Below, piece after piece: positions 43,787 through 54,600 of a stretch of DNA of 64,000 bases. The notes under the pieces are model-generated. The model worked only from the letters and a program-made list of their open reading frames with translations, ran no database searches and had not been told where the DNA came from. Source of the DNA: GYS-P2D sp964414425 (GTDB lineage: Bacteria; Bacteroidota; Bacteroidia; Chitinophagales; Saprospiraceae); the NCBI GenBank assembly GCA_964414425.1, contig CAYPWL010000006.1:1-64000 (forward strand), in the 5' to 3' direction. Numbering within the stretch: position 1 is the stretch's first letter; each line of letters starts with the position of its first letter. The position numbers and the translations under genes are program-made.

Positions 43787-46243
43787 TCACAGTCCGATAC
43801 CAAAGCGAAGATTGCGCTGCGTCGGCTGTCCAGATTGGACCGACCACACAACATCTACCTTCAGAATTCTGAATAGATCCCATCCGATCTTATTAAGTCC
43901 TACATTAAACTCCCAATAAGTCGGGTTATCCGATGTCTCAAGCACTCGGGCTCCAGCAACTAAACTGAAACCTGTCTTCTTTAAGACTGGGATACGGCCG
44001 AGTATCCAGCCATTAAAGTCATGATTGAGATGTGCCTGAACAAAGCTTCCCGCCGTGCTAAAATCATAATAGGGTAGGTTGAGAAATGTATTTCTGCTAA
44101 AGCCAGTGGGATAGATTAATAATTCATTGCCTTGGAAGTGAAAACGATCGACAAAAGGCACTTGATCATCTGACAAGAAGGTGCCAGCTTCTGCAAAATA
44201 TGAGAAGTCGCCCTTAGTGCCGAGTGTTACATTATCTCCCAGATTCAAGCTGATCTTGTGGTAAGATGCATCACCGCCTAACTGATTAATGGCTCCTGCG
44301 TATGATAATCGAAGCTGGGGCCCCACGTAACCATCACTAAATCTGCGATCTGGAAACACGCTATACTTCTGACCAAATCTTATACGCAGATTGGCATTGA
44401 ATATCAGTGCCTGGTCACCAGTGAGAAAGTCTGTTTCAAATGTTGGAATATTTGGTTGAAAGAATCGTTCGTCCCGATCAAATATCACGAAGTCTGTGGT
44501 GTTAGATAACTGAGTCCTATCCTCGTAACGAATAGAAGAATTAAGCACAAGCCCGGGAATGATGTCCGTCTGCCATCTAAATCCAAGTTGTGTTTTAGCA
44601 TAATACCTTGCAAAATTCTGCTCATCGACTAAAGTGTAAATAGTGTTGTAAAGCGTAGGTATTGCAGGAGTATTGTTGAATTGATTAATGCTACTCCCTC
44701 CAAATAATGCAAACTCTGTACTCGTGGTGCGGTTTGGACGATATACTAAATTGCCCGAATACCTCAGCTTCTTCTCACTTAGCCCATAATCCAAGGTGCT
44801 CCAATACAAAATTCGTCGAGTCTCTTTTTCATCAAAGTACTTACGGTAATTGAGATCTACTCGAGCCTTGAGTCCCTGAACGGTGTTATACGACAAGCCT
44901 GACAGTATAGACCCAACATCCAAATATTGCCTTGTATTAGAATTGCGAAAGCTATATCCACTGAGCAGATCTCCAATGGAGAACTTGTTATACTCTCGAT
45001 CCAAGGAATCCTTGAAAGCAGGCGCCTCTCGGATCTCACGTATACTGTCTTTTTGGATATAGTCACGTTGTTCAAAAGTGGTCAACGGTACCGGCCTAAC
45101 AGCCTCCCAGTATGCCGAGTCACGCTCATTACTACCCTCTTCTACTACATGGGTGACATGCTTAAAGAAACTCTTGTCCAACTTGGGCTCATAGTCGTAT
45201 CCATTATAGATTGCCGTAAACTCCCCCTCAATCACAAAGCCTAAACCCCCAAACTGGAAGGTGATGATGTTACTGAAGAGCGATCTATCATCGGAACCAG
45301 CTATAGGGATAAATACTTGCTCAAAACTGAGGGTATCCAGAAAATAAACCTGTGACGCCTCTTTCGACAGGTTGAGGTCGAGAGAGTGTACATTCCACAC
45401 GTCCTCGACGATATAGATATATCCTGAGACGACAGGGTCTGTTGCAGACTTTGGGATGACTTTAATCTTATTGATCAGTCGACCCTCCTGATCATAAAAT
45501 GTGCCGTCCAATCGGTATCGATAATACGTCAAGGCATTGTCAGCGATCGGTAAGATGATAGCACGCTCGAGCGTCTCGGTATTCTTATAGATGTTAAACT
45601 GCATCTCGGCTGCACTATTAAAGCTATAGCCCTGATCATCGCCACTGATCTTCGACGAGGTTACTACCTCTTTGTAAGTGTCAGGACTGCTATAATATAG
45701 CTTAGATATAGACTCTGACAGATAAACGATTCCTTGGCGGTTGCTGTCCAAGGCACCTTCCAAATCACCTACCTCTATTCCTAATATCTTCTCAGGTGCG
45801 TCCAAGATTTTGTTGTATCCCTTGACATATACTTCACAAGCATACTGATCATGGAGGGTATTATAATAGTCTCGTTTTTTGATCGCCTCACGTATGACTC
45901 GATAGGCTGGATCTTCGGCATCAGCGGCAACTACGATTTCATTGATTAATAGAGCCTGCTCCGACAAGATTACATCGAGCGCTATAGGAGATCTCTCTAT
46001 CTCTATGCGCTCGACCTGAGTCTCATATCCAATGAATTGATAGACTAACTCATAGGTCCCAGGAGCTAAGTTGAGCTGATAGATTCCTTCGAGATTGGTG
46101 GTCGTGCCAGTAGAGCTTCCTTGGACATAGATACTCACCAGAGGGAGTGGCTCACCCGACGAATCACTTACCGTCCCTGTGATCTGAGCGTTAGAACATA
46201 TACTGTAGAAGAGCGTAAGTAAGAGTATGATTTGTTTGTGCAT
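43787..46243 (-). CDS. DUF5686 outer-membrane protein with CarboxypepD_reg-like domain
   Basis: 818 residues, signal peptide MHKQIILLLTLFYSICSNAQ. An N-terminal CarboxypepD_reg-like domain (ITGTVSDSSGEPLPLVSIYVQGSSTGTTTNLEGIY ... FIGYETQ, about 20-105) precedes a long DUF5686 region (IREAIKKRDYYNTLHDQYACEVYVKG) and a C-terminal beta-barrel with Gly/aromatic strands ending VQSGQPTQRNLRFGIGL. These proteins resemble TonB-dependent receptors but lack the TonB plug. The function is unproven. Monocistronic. Confidence 0.87.
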   Translation of the reverse strand: MHKQIILLLTLFYSICSNAQITGTVSDSSGEPLPLVSIYVQGSSTGTTTNLEGIYQLNLAPGTYELVYQFIGYETQVERIEIERSPIALDVILSEQALLINEIVVAADAEDPAYRVIREAIKKRDYYNTLHDQYACEVYVKGYNKILDAPEKILGIEVGDLEGALDSNRQGIVYLSESISKLYYSSPDTYKEVVTSSKISGDDQGYSFNSAAEMQFNIYKNTETLERAIILPIADNALTYYRYRLDGTFYDQEGRLINKIKVIPKSATDPVVSGYIYIVEDVWNVHSLDLNLSKEASQVYFLDTLSFEQVFIPIAGSDDRSLFSNIITFQFGGLGFVIEGEFTAIYNGYDYEPKLDKSFFKHVTHVVEEGSNERDSAYWEAVRPVPLTTFEQRDYIQKDSIREIREAPAFKDSLDREYNKFSIGDLLSGYSFRNSNTRQYLDVGSILSGLSYNTVQGLKARVDLNYRKYFDEKETRRILYWSTLDYGLSEKKLRYSGNLVYRPNRTTSTEFALFGGSSINQFNNTPAIPTLYNTIYTLVDEQNFARYYAKTQLGFRWQTDIIPGLVLNSSIRYEDRTQLSNTTDFVIFDRDERFFQPNIPTFETDFLTGDQALIFNANLRIRFGQKYSVFPDRRFSDGYVGPQLRLSYAGAINQLGGDASYHKISLNLGDNVTLGTKGDFSYFAEAGTFLSDDQVPFVDRFHFQGNELLIYPTGFSRNTFLNLPYYDFSTAGSFVQAHLNHDFNGWILGRIPVLKKTGFSLVAGARVLETSDNPTYWEFNVGLNKIGWDLFRILKVDVVWSVQSGQPTQRNLRFGIGL

Positions 46244-46609
46244 TCCATTAAAGTAAGAAGGACAGGACCATTAAAAGAACCTTCTTAAAACTTGACAAAG
46301 TATTAATACAAATGTTAATGTGACTTAACTTTTTGCCTTAATTCCTTTTAATGGCTGAGGAGAGGGTTATATAGAGTGCTTGATCAACTCACCCTGAAAA
46401 AACGCTGTTTTTTCTTTCCCTCTTTTTGGAAGATAGGGATTCAGCCAATATACCCAAGTAAATAACCCGCTATGCCAATTAGTAAGCTAATTTTTTTCTT
46501 CACTTAACACTATGTTCGGAGCGTTAAAACAGCGCTGCGTCAAGTAGCTAGCATAATTTTTGCCGCGATATTAAGGGACTACGGATCATACTGTGTCTTT
46601 ATAGTAATC
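46244..46609. other. Intergenic region with an AT hairpin
   Basis: Upstream of the DUF5686 gene. Contains GAAAAAAC-GCT-GTTTTTTC at 46396-46414, a perfect eight-base stem with a three-base loop. Its pairing is A-T only apart from the ends, so a terminator role is doubtful. No other feature seen. Confidence 0.4.
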
Positions 46610-46741
46610 ATGCAACAGATTGTACGAACATATCAAGATCTGGTTGATCACAACAAGACCATCTCAATTGCGATAGAAATCGCTAAGGTGGCAGCTATAT
46701 TATATGTGCTGCTTAGCACATTTAGCGTGTTATCAGCTTAG
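46610..46741 (+). CDS. Possible 43-residue membrane peptide
   Basis: ATG at 46610 to TAG at 46741. It encodes MQQIVRTYQDLVDHNKTIS and then one hydrophobic helix (IAIEIAKVAAILYVLLSTFSVLSA). The composition looks like a real single-span peptide and the frame fills the gap before the convergent porin gene, five bases away. No homologue is recognised and no promoter or ribosome site is evident. Confidence 0.35.
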   Translation: MQQIVRTYQDLVDHNKTISIAIEIAKVAAILYVLLSTFSVLSA

Positions 46742-46745
46742 CCGA

Positions 46746-47303
46746 TCAGAGTCTATAATACAGGAATAGCGAGAGATTCCCATTAGTGAGATCAGTAGCC
46801 GCGCCAAATCTATCTTGAGCCTCTATATTGACCAGACTGTTACTATAGTTAATTCCAATACCCAGCTTATCAAGCTCCAGAACCGCTCCAAAGTTTGCAC
46901 CCCAGTCCGTATTATTGAAACTTTCAGGATCAAAAACCCCTGACGAGGTATTGAGTAAATAGCCGAAGTAAGGACCCGCTTCAATCACTAATGGCCCAAG
47001 GTTTAAACCCAAATTGACTGGGACTTCGATATAACTGAGGTCAGTATCCTCTGTGGCACCTCCATCATCAGAATTACCTCCTTTAAGGTGATAGAGCGCT
47101 GCGGGACGAATACTCCACAGATTTCCTACAGGAATATTACCATTCAGACCGAGGTGAAAACCCGGCTTACTATTGAATACTACATCATCAGTACCAGAGT
47201 CGATAGAGATATTAGAGTAGTTTAGCCCTCCACGAATCATGATTTGACCAGAGAGACACGCTGCAGAAGAAACTAAGAGGCATAGTAGTAGGAATCGTCG
47301 CAT
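46746..47303 (-). CDS. Porin-family outer-membrane beta-barrel (PF13568-like)
   Basis: 185 residues with signal peptide MRRFLLLCLLVSSAACLSGQ. It opens IMIRGGLNYSNISIDS and continues with GFHLGLNGNIPVGNLWSIRPAALYHLKGG, YIEVPVNLGLNLGPLVIEAGPYFGYLL and a C-terminal strand LSLFLYYRL. This is the eight-strand OMP_b-brl_2 pattern frequent in Bacteroidota. The function is unknown. Confidence 0.85.
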   Translation of the reverse strand: MRRFLLLCLLVSSAACLSGQIMIRGGLNYSNISIDSGTDDVVFNSKPGFHLGLNGNIPVGNLWSIRPAALYHLKGGNSDDGGATEDTDLSYIEVPVNLGLNLGPLVIEAGPYFGYLLNTSSGVFDPESFNNTDWGANFGAVLELDKLGIGINYSNSLVNIEAQDRFGAATDLTNGNLSLFLYYRL

Positions 47304-47434
47304 AATATACTTTTTAGATGATTGTAGTGATAAAATATTATGGAACGATAAATAGTTCTAAAACATATAGAATACCCCCAATATTCGTATGAAATCCATG
47401 TTTTTTAGACGAAATCACAGGTAAACCCTAATAC

Positions 47435-48952
47435 TTAGAGCTCTTTCATAACAGCCTTCTTCAACCGAGAGGTATAGTCCTCAATGGCCCATTCTTTGTA
47501 GTTGCGTGTACTATTGCAGATACAGTAACAATATCGTCGGATGCGATCTTCAATATCATATTTGAGCAAGCGTATCATGGTCAATGCCGTCATGAGATCA
47601 TCTGTATTTTCAAGGATGATCTTGACATGCTGTGCCAGTGCATTGTCTATTACAACAGACGACTTCTGTCTATTCTTTACCGCATCATCATAGGCTGCAT
47701 TGATATTGAATAGTACTTCCTCAGACTTACTAAACATAGCCCTGAGTTCTTCAGGCATGACATATCTAAAGCGGCGCTCGATCTCATCATCGGTGATAAG
47801 ACTCTCCAAGAACTGGATAGGATTCCTAAAGATCTTCTGCCAGTCTATCTCCGCATCCCACAGTCCAAATCTCGCAGCATTGTTACCTAAGTCTACAACA
47901 TCAAACTCCTTCTTGTTTTCAAGGATACGAGATCCCCTACCGATCATCTGAAAATACAGTGTCAATGATCTGGTTGCTCTATTGATAACGATAGTCTCAA
48001 TCGTCGGCTCATCAAATCCTGTAGTCAAGATACTCACACTCGACAGGATAGCGCTCGGCTTCTCCTTGAACCACTGTAGGATCTCGGCACGCTCCTTTTT
48101 AGTGTGCGTATTGTCGAGATGTCTGATATCATAACCCTTCGCTCTAAAGGTCTCATAGACATATCTCGAGGTATTGATACCGTTATTGAAGATGAGCGTT
48201 TTCTTGCCCTTAGCTCTCTGCTCATATGCATACAAGAGCTTACTACGCATGTCATCGCTGGTATAAAGCTCCTCAGAGGAAGATACGGTGTAGTCACCAT
48301 TGATCCCCACCTTCAAGGTACCCAGTCCAACATCGTAGCTATATATCGTAGCCTTAGATAGGAAGCCTTTGTTTATGAGTGACTTGATGCTACTCCCTAC
48401 GATGAGCTCCTCGTAGGTATCCTTCATCGGCAACTTGATGTTAGAGCTGAGCGGTGTCGCTGTAACTCCTAACATGAAGGTTTCTTCAAAAAACTTAAAT
48501 AGTTTTCTGAATGAATTGTGGTGTGCCTCATCAATGATCACTAAGCCAACCTCCGAGAGGTCAATTTTCTTTTCATTGAGTCGATTATTGAGGGTCTCCA
48601 CCATCGCCACGAATGCCATATACTGATCAGCATCTGGTAACTCCTTGACCTGACTGTTGATGACCTTATTATTGACATTGAATACTCCGAGCATGGACGA
48701 AGTCTGTCGGCATAGCTCTATCCTGTGCGTAAGGATAAGCACCTTCTTCTTCTTTTGCGCTATATATCTTCGGGCGATCTCAGAGAAGATAACCGTCTTA
48801 CCTCCACCTGTGGGTAATTGATACAGCAGCTTATAGTTGGGCGGACAAGAATCAAACCGTTCAAAAATCTGTTCGAGATCTTCCTTTTGGTAATCATACA
48901 GTTTCTTTCCAATCTTCTCTTCCTGTATATCTTCGAGCTGCTCGACCTCCAT
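47435..48952 (-). CDS. SF2 DEAD/DEAH-box helicase
   Basis: 505 residues. Motif I LPTGGGKTVIFSEIA, Ia LTHRIELCRQ, II IIDEAHHNS, III GVTATP, IV LIFNNGI, V TGFDEPTIET and VI QMIGRGSR are all present, then a helical C-terminal extension. This is the layout of the SSL2/RadD-like group of single-protein SF2 helicases used in repair or nucleic-acid metabolism. No restriction-modification or defence partner is next to it. The start at 48952 matches the charged MEVEQLEDIQEEKIGKKLYDYQ opening. Confidence 0.88.
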   Translation of the reverse strand: MEVEQLEDIQEEKIGKKLYDYQKEDLEQIFERFDSCPPNYKLLYQLPTGGGKTVIFSEIARRYIAQKKKKVLILTHRIELCRQTSSMLGVFNVNNKVINSQVKELPDADQYMAFVAMVETLNNRLNEKKIDLSEVGLVIIDEAHHNSFRKLFKFFEETFMLGVTATPLSSNIKLPMKDTYEELIVGSSIKSLINKGFLSKATIYSYDVGLGTLKVGINGDYTVSSSEELYTSDDMRSKLLYAYEQRAKGKKTLIFNNGINTSRYVYETFRAKGYDIRHLDNTHTKKERAEILQWFKEKPSAILSSVSILTTGFDEPTIETIVINRATRSLTLYFQMIGRGSRILENKKEFDVVDLGNNAARFGLWDAEIDWQKIFRNPIQFLESLITDDEIERRFRYVMPEELRAMFSKSEEVLFNINAAYDDAVKNRQKSSVVIDNALAQHVKIILENTDDLMTALTMIRLLKYDIEDRIRRYCYCICNSTRNYKEWAIEDYTSRLKKAVMKEL

Positions 48953-49069
48953 TCATTAGTTTTTCAAAAACGACAAATGTACGGGCATTTTACAGTTGGT
49001 GCTTGATTCATAGAGTTATTAATCTGCTAAAACCCACTGATTCGCCGACTTAAGCATGGATTATATGTC

Positions 49070-49450
49070 TTAAAATCTCACGAACACACCCTCACAGTAG
49101 CGCTCAAATCCGTCATCATTCAATTCATACTCCCAGGAAAGTTCATCGCCATTAAGCTCCAATTTATATTCCTCCTCAAAGTCGTCCCGCCCTACACTAC
49201 TCCGTTGTAAAAATTCGACATCGCAACCATCCTCAAAAAAATAAGTACTGAAATAATCTCCAATGACAATTGTAGTTGCTCCATCGACATCCAGAAAAAC
49301 ATCTACAATCACCCCATCAGTAATGCCATCATCGCAATAGACAGTGCCTATGTAACTACCCTGCCAGTCTCGGTAATCGCAATCCTGAGAACAGGACGCC
49401 CAAAAAAGTGAACAACTCCATAGTACGCAAAAAGTAAAAAATCTATTCAT
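49070..49450 (-). CDS. Hypothetical acidic lipoprotein
   Basis: 126 residues; signal MNRFFTFCVLWSCSLFWASC with an acylated Cys at 20. The mature part is very acidic (DDGITDGVIVDVFLDVDG; DDFEEEYKLELNGDELSWEYELNDDG) with Cys pairs (QDCDYRDWQGSYIGTVYCDDG, EDGCDVEF, RYCEGVF), and looks like a small lipocalin-like or immunoglobulin-like beta domain. No family recognised. Monocistronic. Confidence 0.7.
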   Translation of the reverse strand: MNRFFTFCVLWSCSLFWASCSQDCDYRDWQGSYIGTVYCDDGITDGVIVDVFLDVDGATTIVIGDYFSTYFFEDGCDVEFLQRSSVGRDDFEEEYKLELNGDELSWEYELNDDGFERYCEGVFVRF

Positions 49451-49560
49451 AGTAAAAGGATTTTGATGTACTACAAGGACGGTAGTATTTGGGCATGGCT
49501 GTCTAAGGAATTGTTAAAGGGTGAGAGTATCGAGTAACGAGAAGCTCATAAGAATTTTAG

Positions 49561-51288
49561 TTATGAAGTCACTCTTTTAAAGATTAATGACAGCATGGCT
49601 GCTGTTGTAATAACCACCACACATCCAATCAGATTGAGCCACAGATAGGCAATGTCCACGACCCCTTGACGGTCGAGGATGAACACGGTGACCACTACAA
49701 TCTCCCCTACAATAGCTGCCATAAGCGTGGCGTTCGATTGAATTTTTCTAAAGAAGAAGGCTATGACGAAAATGCCGAGAATGGTGCCATAAAATAGCGA
49801 ACCGATGATATTAACGAACTCAATCAGGTTGTCAAATAAAGACGCAAACCCTGCAAAGAGCAGCGCCGCCGCACCCCATATAAGTGTAAATAACTTAGTT
49901 GCCTGGAGGTAATGACTATCTGAGCGGCGGTCACCTAAGGAACGTCGATAAAAATCCACTATAGTACAGGATGCCAAGGCATTAAGCTCAGAGGCGGTCG
50001 AAGACATCGCAGCACTGAAGATCACGGCCAGCAATAACCCGATTAACCCTATAGGTAAGTGCTGCATCACAAATGTGATGAAGATATAGTCACCATCGTC
50101 GGTATCGATCTTAGCAATCGACTGGTCTTCCTGTTCTATCCAAGTGAGCAGGTCATCCACTTGGCTGCGGATGGCTTTGTCTTGAGTATCTAATCCAACT
50201 AATTGTCCTTGGATCTCGGCTGTTAGCGTCGCATCATCAGCCTCAATGGCAGACAGCAAGTTGCGTATAGCGGATTGCTTTTCATTGTAGACTAGATCAT
50301 AATCCATTTGATAATCATCAAGTTCCGCTTGATACTTGGGACTGGCGCTGATGCGCTCTACATTAGACGGATTGAAATGTATAGGGGGCTTTTCGAACTG
50401 GTAAAACATGAATACCATCAACCCAACGAATAGGATCATAAACTGCATGGGCACTTTGAAGATGCCATTGAACAGCAAGCCCAGACGACTCTCAGTGAGC
50501 GACTTACCAGAAAGATAACGAGACACTTGGCTTTGGTCGGTGCCAAAGTAACTTAAGAATAGAAAGGTCCCACCAAAGATGGCCGTCCAAATATTATAGC
50601 GGTCGTGGGGATCAAACTTAAGGTCTATGATCTCCAGCTTACCCATCTTGCCAGCAACTGTCACAGCGTCACCTACAGAGATATCCGCAGGAAACTTAGA
50701 CACCAATACAATGAAGGCCGCTACCAATCCACCCATGATGATGATCATCTGCTGTTTTTGGGTCTGACTCACTGCAGTTGTGCCGCCAAACATCGTATAG
50801 ACGATCACCACAACACCCAAGAATAAGATCGTCGTCCACAGAGACCACCCCATGATTACAGAGAGTATAATCGCTGGAGCATATATCGTAATGCCTGCCG
50901 CCAGCCCACGACCCACCAGAAACAGAAAAGCGGTCACCATCCGTACTCGCACATCAAATCGTTGCTCCAAAAACTCATAAGCTGTGTACACTCTGAGCCT
51001 GTAATAAATCGGCAAGACAAATACGCATAACAACACCATAGCGATAGGTAGGCCAAAATAAAACTGTGCAAAGCCCATCCCGTCATCAAAAGCCTGGCCG
51101 GGCGCACTCAGAAAGGTAATGGCACTGGCTTGTGTCGCCATAATAGATAGACCAATCGTGTACCACTTCAGCTCTCGATCGCCAAGTATGAAGCTCTCGG
51201 TACTCTGCACATGACGAGTCTTCCATAGTCCATAAACTACTATAAACGTCAGCGTACACAACATCACGATCCAATCGACAGCGCTCAT
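49561..51288 (-). CDS. Sodium:solute symporter (SSS family)
   Basis: 575 residues, about 13 membrane helices. It starts DWIVMLCTLTFIVVYGLW, then STESFILGDRELKWYTIGLSIMATQASAITFLSAPGQAFDDGMGFAQFYFGLPIA with the SSS sodium-site helix, GTDQSQVSRYLSGKS, and AMSSTASELNALASCTIVDFYRR. A soluble, Glu/Asp-rich insert of about 110 residues (YQAELDDYQMDYDLVYNEKQSAIRNLL onward) lies between middle helices, a feature I recall from Bacteroidota members. The substrate is unknown. The 47-residue membrane protein gene is 45 bases upstream and belongs to the same transcript. Confidence 0.92.
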   Translation of the reverse strand: MSAVDWIVMLCTLTFIVVYGLWKTRHVQSTESFILGDRELKWYTIGLSIMATQASAITFLSAPGQAFDDGMGFAQFYFGLPIAMVLLCVFVLPIYYRLRVYTAYEFLEQRFDVRVRMVTAFLFLVGRGLAAGITIYAPAIILSVIMGWSLWTTILFLGVVVIVYTMFGGTTAVSQTQKQQMIIIMGGLVAAFIVLVSKFPADISVGDAVTVAGKMGKLEIIDLKFDPHDRYNIWTAIFGGTFLFLSYFGTDQSQVSRYLSGKSLTESRLGLLFNGIFKVPMQFMILFVGLMVFMFYQFEKPPIHFNPSNVERISASPKYQAELDDYQMDYDLVYNEKQSAIRNLLSAIEADDATLTAEIQGQLVGLDTQDKAIRSQVDDLLTWIEQEDQSIAKIDTDDGDYIFITFVMQHLPIGLIGLLLAVIFSAAMSSTASELNALASCTIVDFYRRSLGDRRSDSHYLQATKLFTLIWGAAALLFAGFASLFDNLIEFVNIIGSLFYGTILGIFVIAFFFRKIQSNATLMAAIVGEIVVVTVFILDRQGVVDIAYLWLNLIGCVVVITTAAMLSLIFKRVTS

Positions 51289-51333
51289 CAGATCTGATTA
51301 TGTTGAGTCAATGATACGGTGTGCATAGTGGAA

Positions 51334-51477
51334 TTATGAATAAACTACTGTCAACAAATAAAACCCAATGATGAGGCCTACATGCAATATCAACACAAGG
51401 GCATAGAGTCTGTTCCAGGTTTTCATGATCGGAGGACCATCCTCTAATTCTGATAGTATTTTTTGATCTGTGAGCAT
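51334..51477 (-). CDS. 47-residue single-span membrane protein upstream of the symporter
   Basis: ATG at 51477, TAA ending at 51334. Sequence: MLTDQKILSELEDGPPIMKTW, then one transmembrane helix (ALVLILHVGLIIGFYLLTVV). It lies just ahead of the SSS symporter on the same strand, and a charged N-terminus with a single helix fits a small accessory subunit or assembly peptide. No family name is known to me. The coding frame is supported by its clean charge and hydrophobicity pattern and its position. Confidence 0.6.
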   Translation of the reverse strand: MLTDQKILSELEDGPPIMKTWNRLYALVLILHVGLIIGFYLLTVVYS

Positions 51478-51519
51478 ACCACGATGTAATTAGTCATCAC
51501 TATGTAAGGTATAACTAAT

Positions 51520-51564
51520 CAAGGGGTTAAAAACCCCATGCGATCAGTTAAAAATCCCTGGGAG
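51520..51564. repeat. Degenerate REP pair (copy 8)
   Basis: CAAGGGGTTAAAAACCCC followed by ATG at 51520-51540 is an eroded second-class palindrome, and TTAAAAATCCCTGGGAGAAG at about 51548-51567 retains the right arm and GGGAGAAG tail of another. It lies between the tricorn protease 3' end and the small membrane-protein start, 16 kb from the main cluster. Confidence 0.6.
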
Positions 51565-51652
51565 AAGTCAAGGAACCAGCGATTGCTGACTCCTTGATGA
51601 TAGGTTTTGTCTCATTTTAACCCGGTACGGGTCGACTGATCAAGCTTTAATA

Positions 51653-54600
51653 CTATTGACCATTTATCTCGCTGAGTAAGACGTCAACGGACTTCTTGAG
51701 TTGTTCGTCGTTTCCTTTAGCACGGCTATCAGGCTGGTTATAGATGATATAGTCCGGCACTGCTGGGCCATGCTCCATATTCTCTCCAGTAGCCTTAACA
51801 TACCATGCCCTGAATGGCACTCTGATAAAGAAGCCATCCATCAAACCTCTACCTCCTGTCGATATTACAGCACCAAAGGTAGGCGCTCCAACTAATGACC
51901 CATGATCCAGGTGCTTGTAGGCATGAGAGAATATCTCTGCATTGCTATAGCTATTCTCATTGCAGAGCGCAATCGATGGCTTAGTCAATGATGATAGTGG
52001 CAAGCGCTCCCCATATGGATAATGATTTTTATACTTATCGTTATCACGCTGTAGGTCATCGGTTGCACCACGAGGTACTGTATAGGAGTGCTGACGTACG
52101 TTGAGTACAGCCATCACCATATCTGTTGTCCATCCACCACCGTTGTATCTGACATCTATGACGATACCGTCTTTGCCATATCCACTTGCCATAAGCTCTC
52201 GCTCAAATCGTTCAAAACTCGTCCAGTTCATCCCTCTGATATGGATATATCCCAGGCGACCATTAGAGTACTTATCGACTAATGCCTTGCGGTCGTCAAC
52301 CCACTCTTCGTAGAGGAGGTCTCTTGTAGACCGACTCGGACGGATGACAACGTGCTCATCAACTCCATTTCTTCTCACCGTCAATTGGATACGCTCATCT
52401 ACGGTCTGATTGACCATTGCATAGAAGTTTTGACCTCCGATAGATTGACCATTAACCGCCGTAATGACATCTCCTTCGTTGAGCTTACTGCTTTCGCGAT
52501 CAGCTGGAGAGTCTGGAACTACTCGTGTTACTTTCACATTACTCCCTTCAGGCATGAGTTCAAGACCGAGACGACCTGTAGAGAGACGTTGAGTTTCTTC
52601 ATCTACACCACCTCGCAGTCCCATATGGCTGGAGTTGAGTTGGCCCAACATTAGATTGACCATATATGAAAAGTCCTGCTTAGTCGATGCCGCCAGTGCT
52701 CGTGGCTCATAGATCTCTCTTAGCTCATCCCAGTCCTCTCCATGAAACTTTGGATCATAAAATCGATCTCTCATAGTCCGCCATGCTTCGTCAAAGATCT
52801 GTGCTCGCTCCGCACGAGCATCCACCTTCATCTTAGCCCGAAATGGAAGACTTTTAGATTTCTTCCCCTCAGCATCGATGCTTTTGTGTTGACCCCGAGA
52901 GGTATAATAGATGTTTTTTCCTTTGCTATCCAGCGTTAGATTACCTACTCTGCCATCCTTTAGGATAGTTTTTTCGTCCTCACCATTCCACTTGACTTTC
53001 TTAAACATAGAAGATCCCGGAAAGCCCTGACGTCCACCACCATTGGTTGAAAAATAGAAGTGCTCACCGTCTTTGGATATCATTAGATTATACTCGTTAC
53101 CTGGCAAGCGAGTTACTTGTGTCAGGCGCTCATGAATACCCTCCACGTCGATATAAAATGTGCTATCCACATCAGCATCATCATCGGCTTCGTAGTCATC
53201 CCAGTCTGAACTGGTACGTTGCCAGTCCTCCTCTTTTAACCAAGCAAACCAGACATCTGAATCTCCATTGTTACGTACAGAGGTAAATCCAAGCTTACTC
53301 CCGTCGGCACTCCACACGGGGCTCAAGTCATTGCGGGGATGCATGCTGACGTTGATAGGTGTTGCATTTGGATCGGCTTTTTGAATATAAATCTCATTGT
53401 TAAAATCCAAATCGGCTCTGCTATAGGCTATCCATTCGCTATTGGGGCTAAAGGATAGTGCATTAGCGGTATTCCATCCTGATAGCATCTGCCTCGGTGT
53501 ACCAAATACTCCCATACTATCGACATCTACCAAAAACAATTCACCCGTGACTGAAGAGATCGCCACCTTAGAATGATCTGGAGATATAACAAAATAGGAT
53601 TCCTCAACAGGCGTATTCTGTATCTGTGTGGTAGTCCACTCAAAAGACTCGAATATATCGCCACCCTCCTTGGCTTGAGCAGCATACAGGTCGTAGTCTC
53701 CATCTCTATCGCTTAGGAATAATATGGTAGAATCATTGATCCAGGCTACATCGCTCTCTCGAGCAGTATGAGGAGACGGGGCTACTGATCGAGGCTTATC
53801 CTCATCATTCTTCTTGATAAACACATCGCCTCTGACTGTGTAGGCTATTAATTTTTCGTTGGGCGACAGCGCTATCTCATTGCTGCCATTCGTATTGGTC
53901 ATATACTCATCTGGATCAAATCTATAGTCCTCTGTTACATTGATAATCACTCTCTGCGCCGTTGCACCCGTATCAGTACTCTTAGTGTAAATAGAACCAC
54001 CTAAGGTATATACCAGCGTACTGCCATCTCTTGACACTTCAAACCAATCGATTCCTTCTTTAGTCTGATTAGTGAGTTTAACTGGTGCACCACTGGCAGC
54101 ACCGTTCGCATCAATGGTCTGTCTATAGATATTGTAACGTCCCTCGCTGGCAGACAGGTAGTACAATTCATTACCGCTACCCCACTGCGGTTGGGTATCT
54201 TGTCCCTCATCAGTAGTTAGTTGTGTATAAGTGTCGGACGTAGGATTATACACCCAAATATTGCGATTAGCAGGGCCTCTATACTTCTCTCTTGAGGTGC
54301 GACAGGTACCACGTACTAATGCCAATAGTGTCGCCGTATTATTATATGATGACTCCAAACCCAGCGATTCCATGGATCTGTATGGCGTGCCGCCAGAAGC
54401 GCTGATCTCGTAATACTCCGCTTCACGCTCCACCATCGCCCAGTTACGTCGAGTTGAAAAATGGATGGTATTGTCATCCTTGTAACTTGCATTATAGTCT
54501 CCGGCGCTATTGTAAGTCAATCGCTGAAGGTTCTGACCATTGACCCCGATCGTATATAGATCATCGTTACCATAGCGGTTGGAACTGAACAAGAGGCGAT

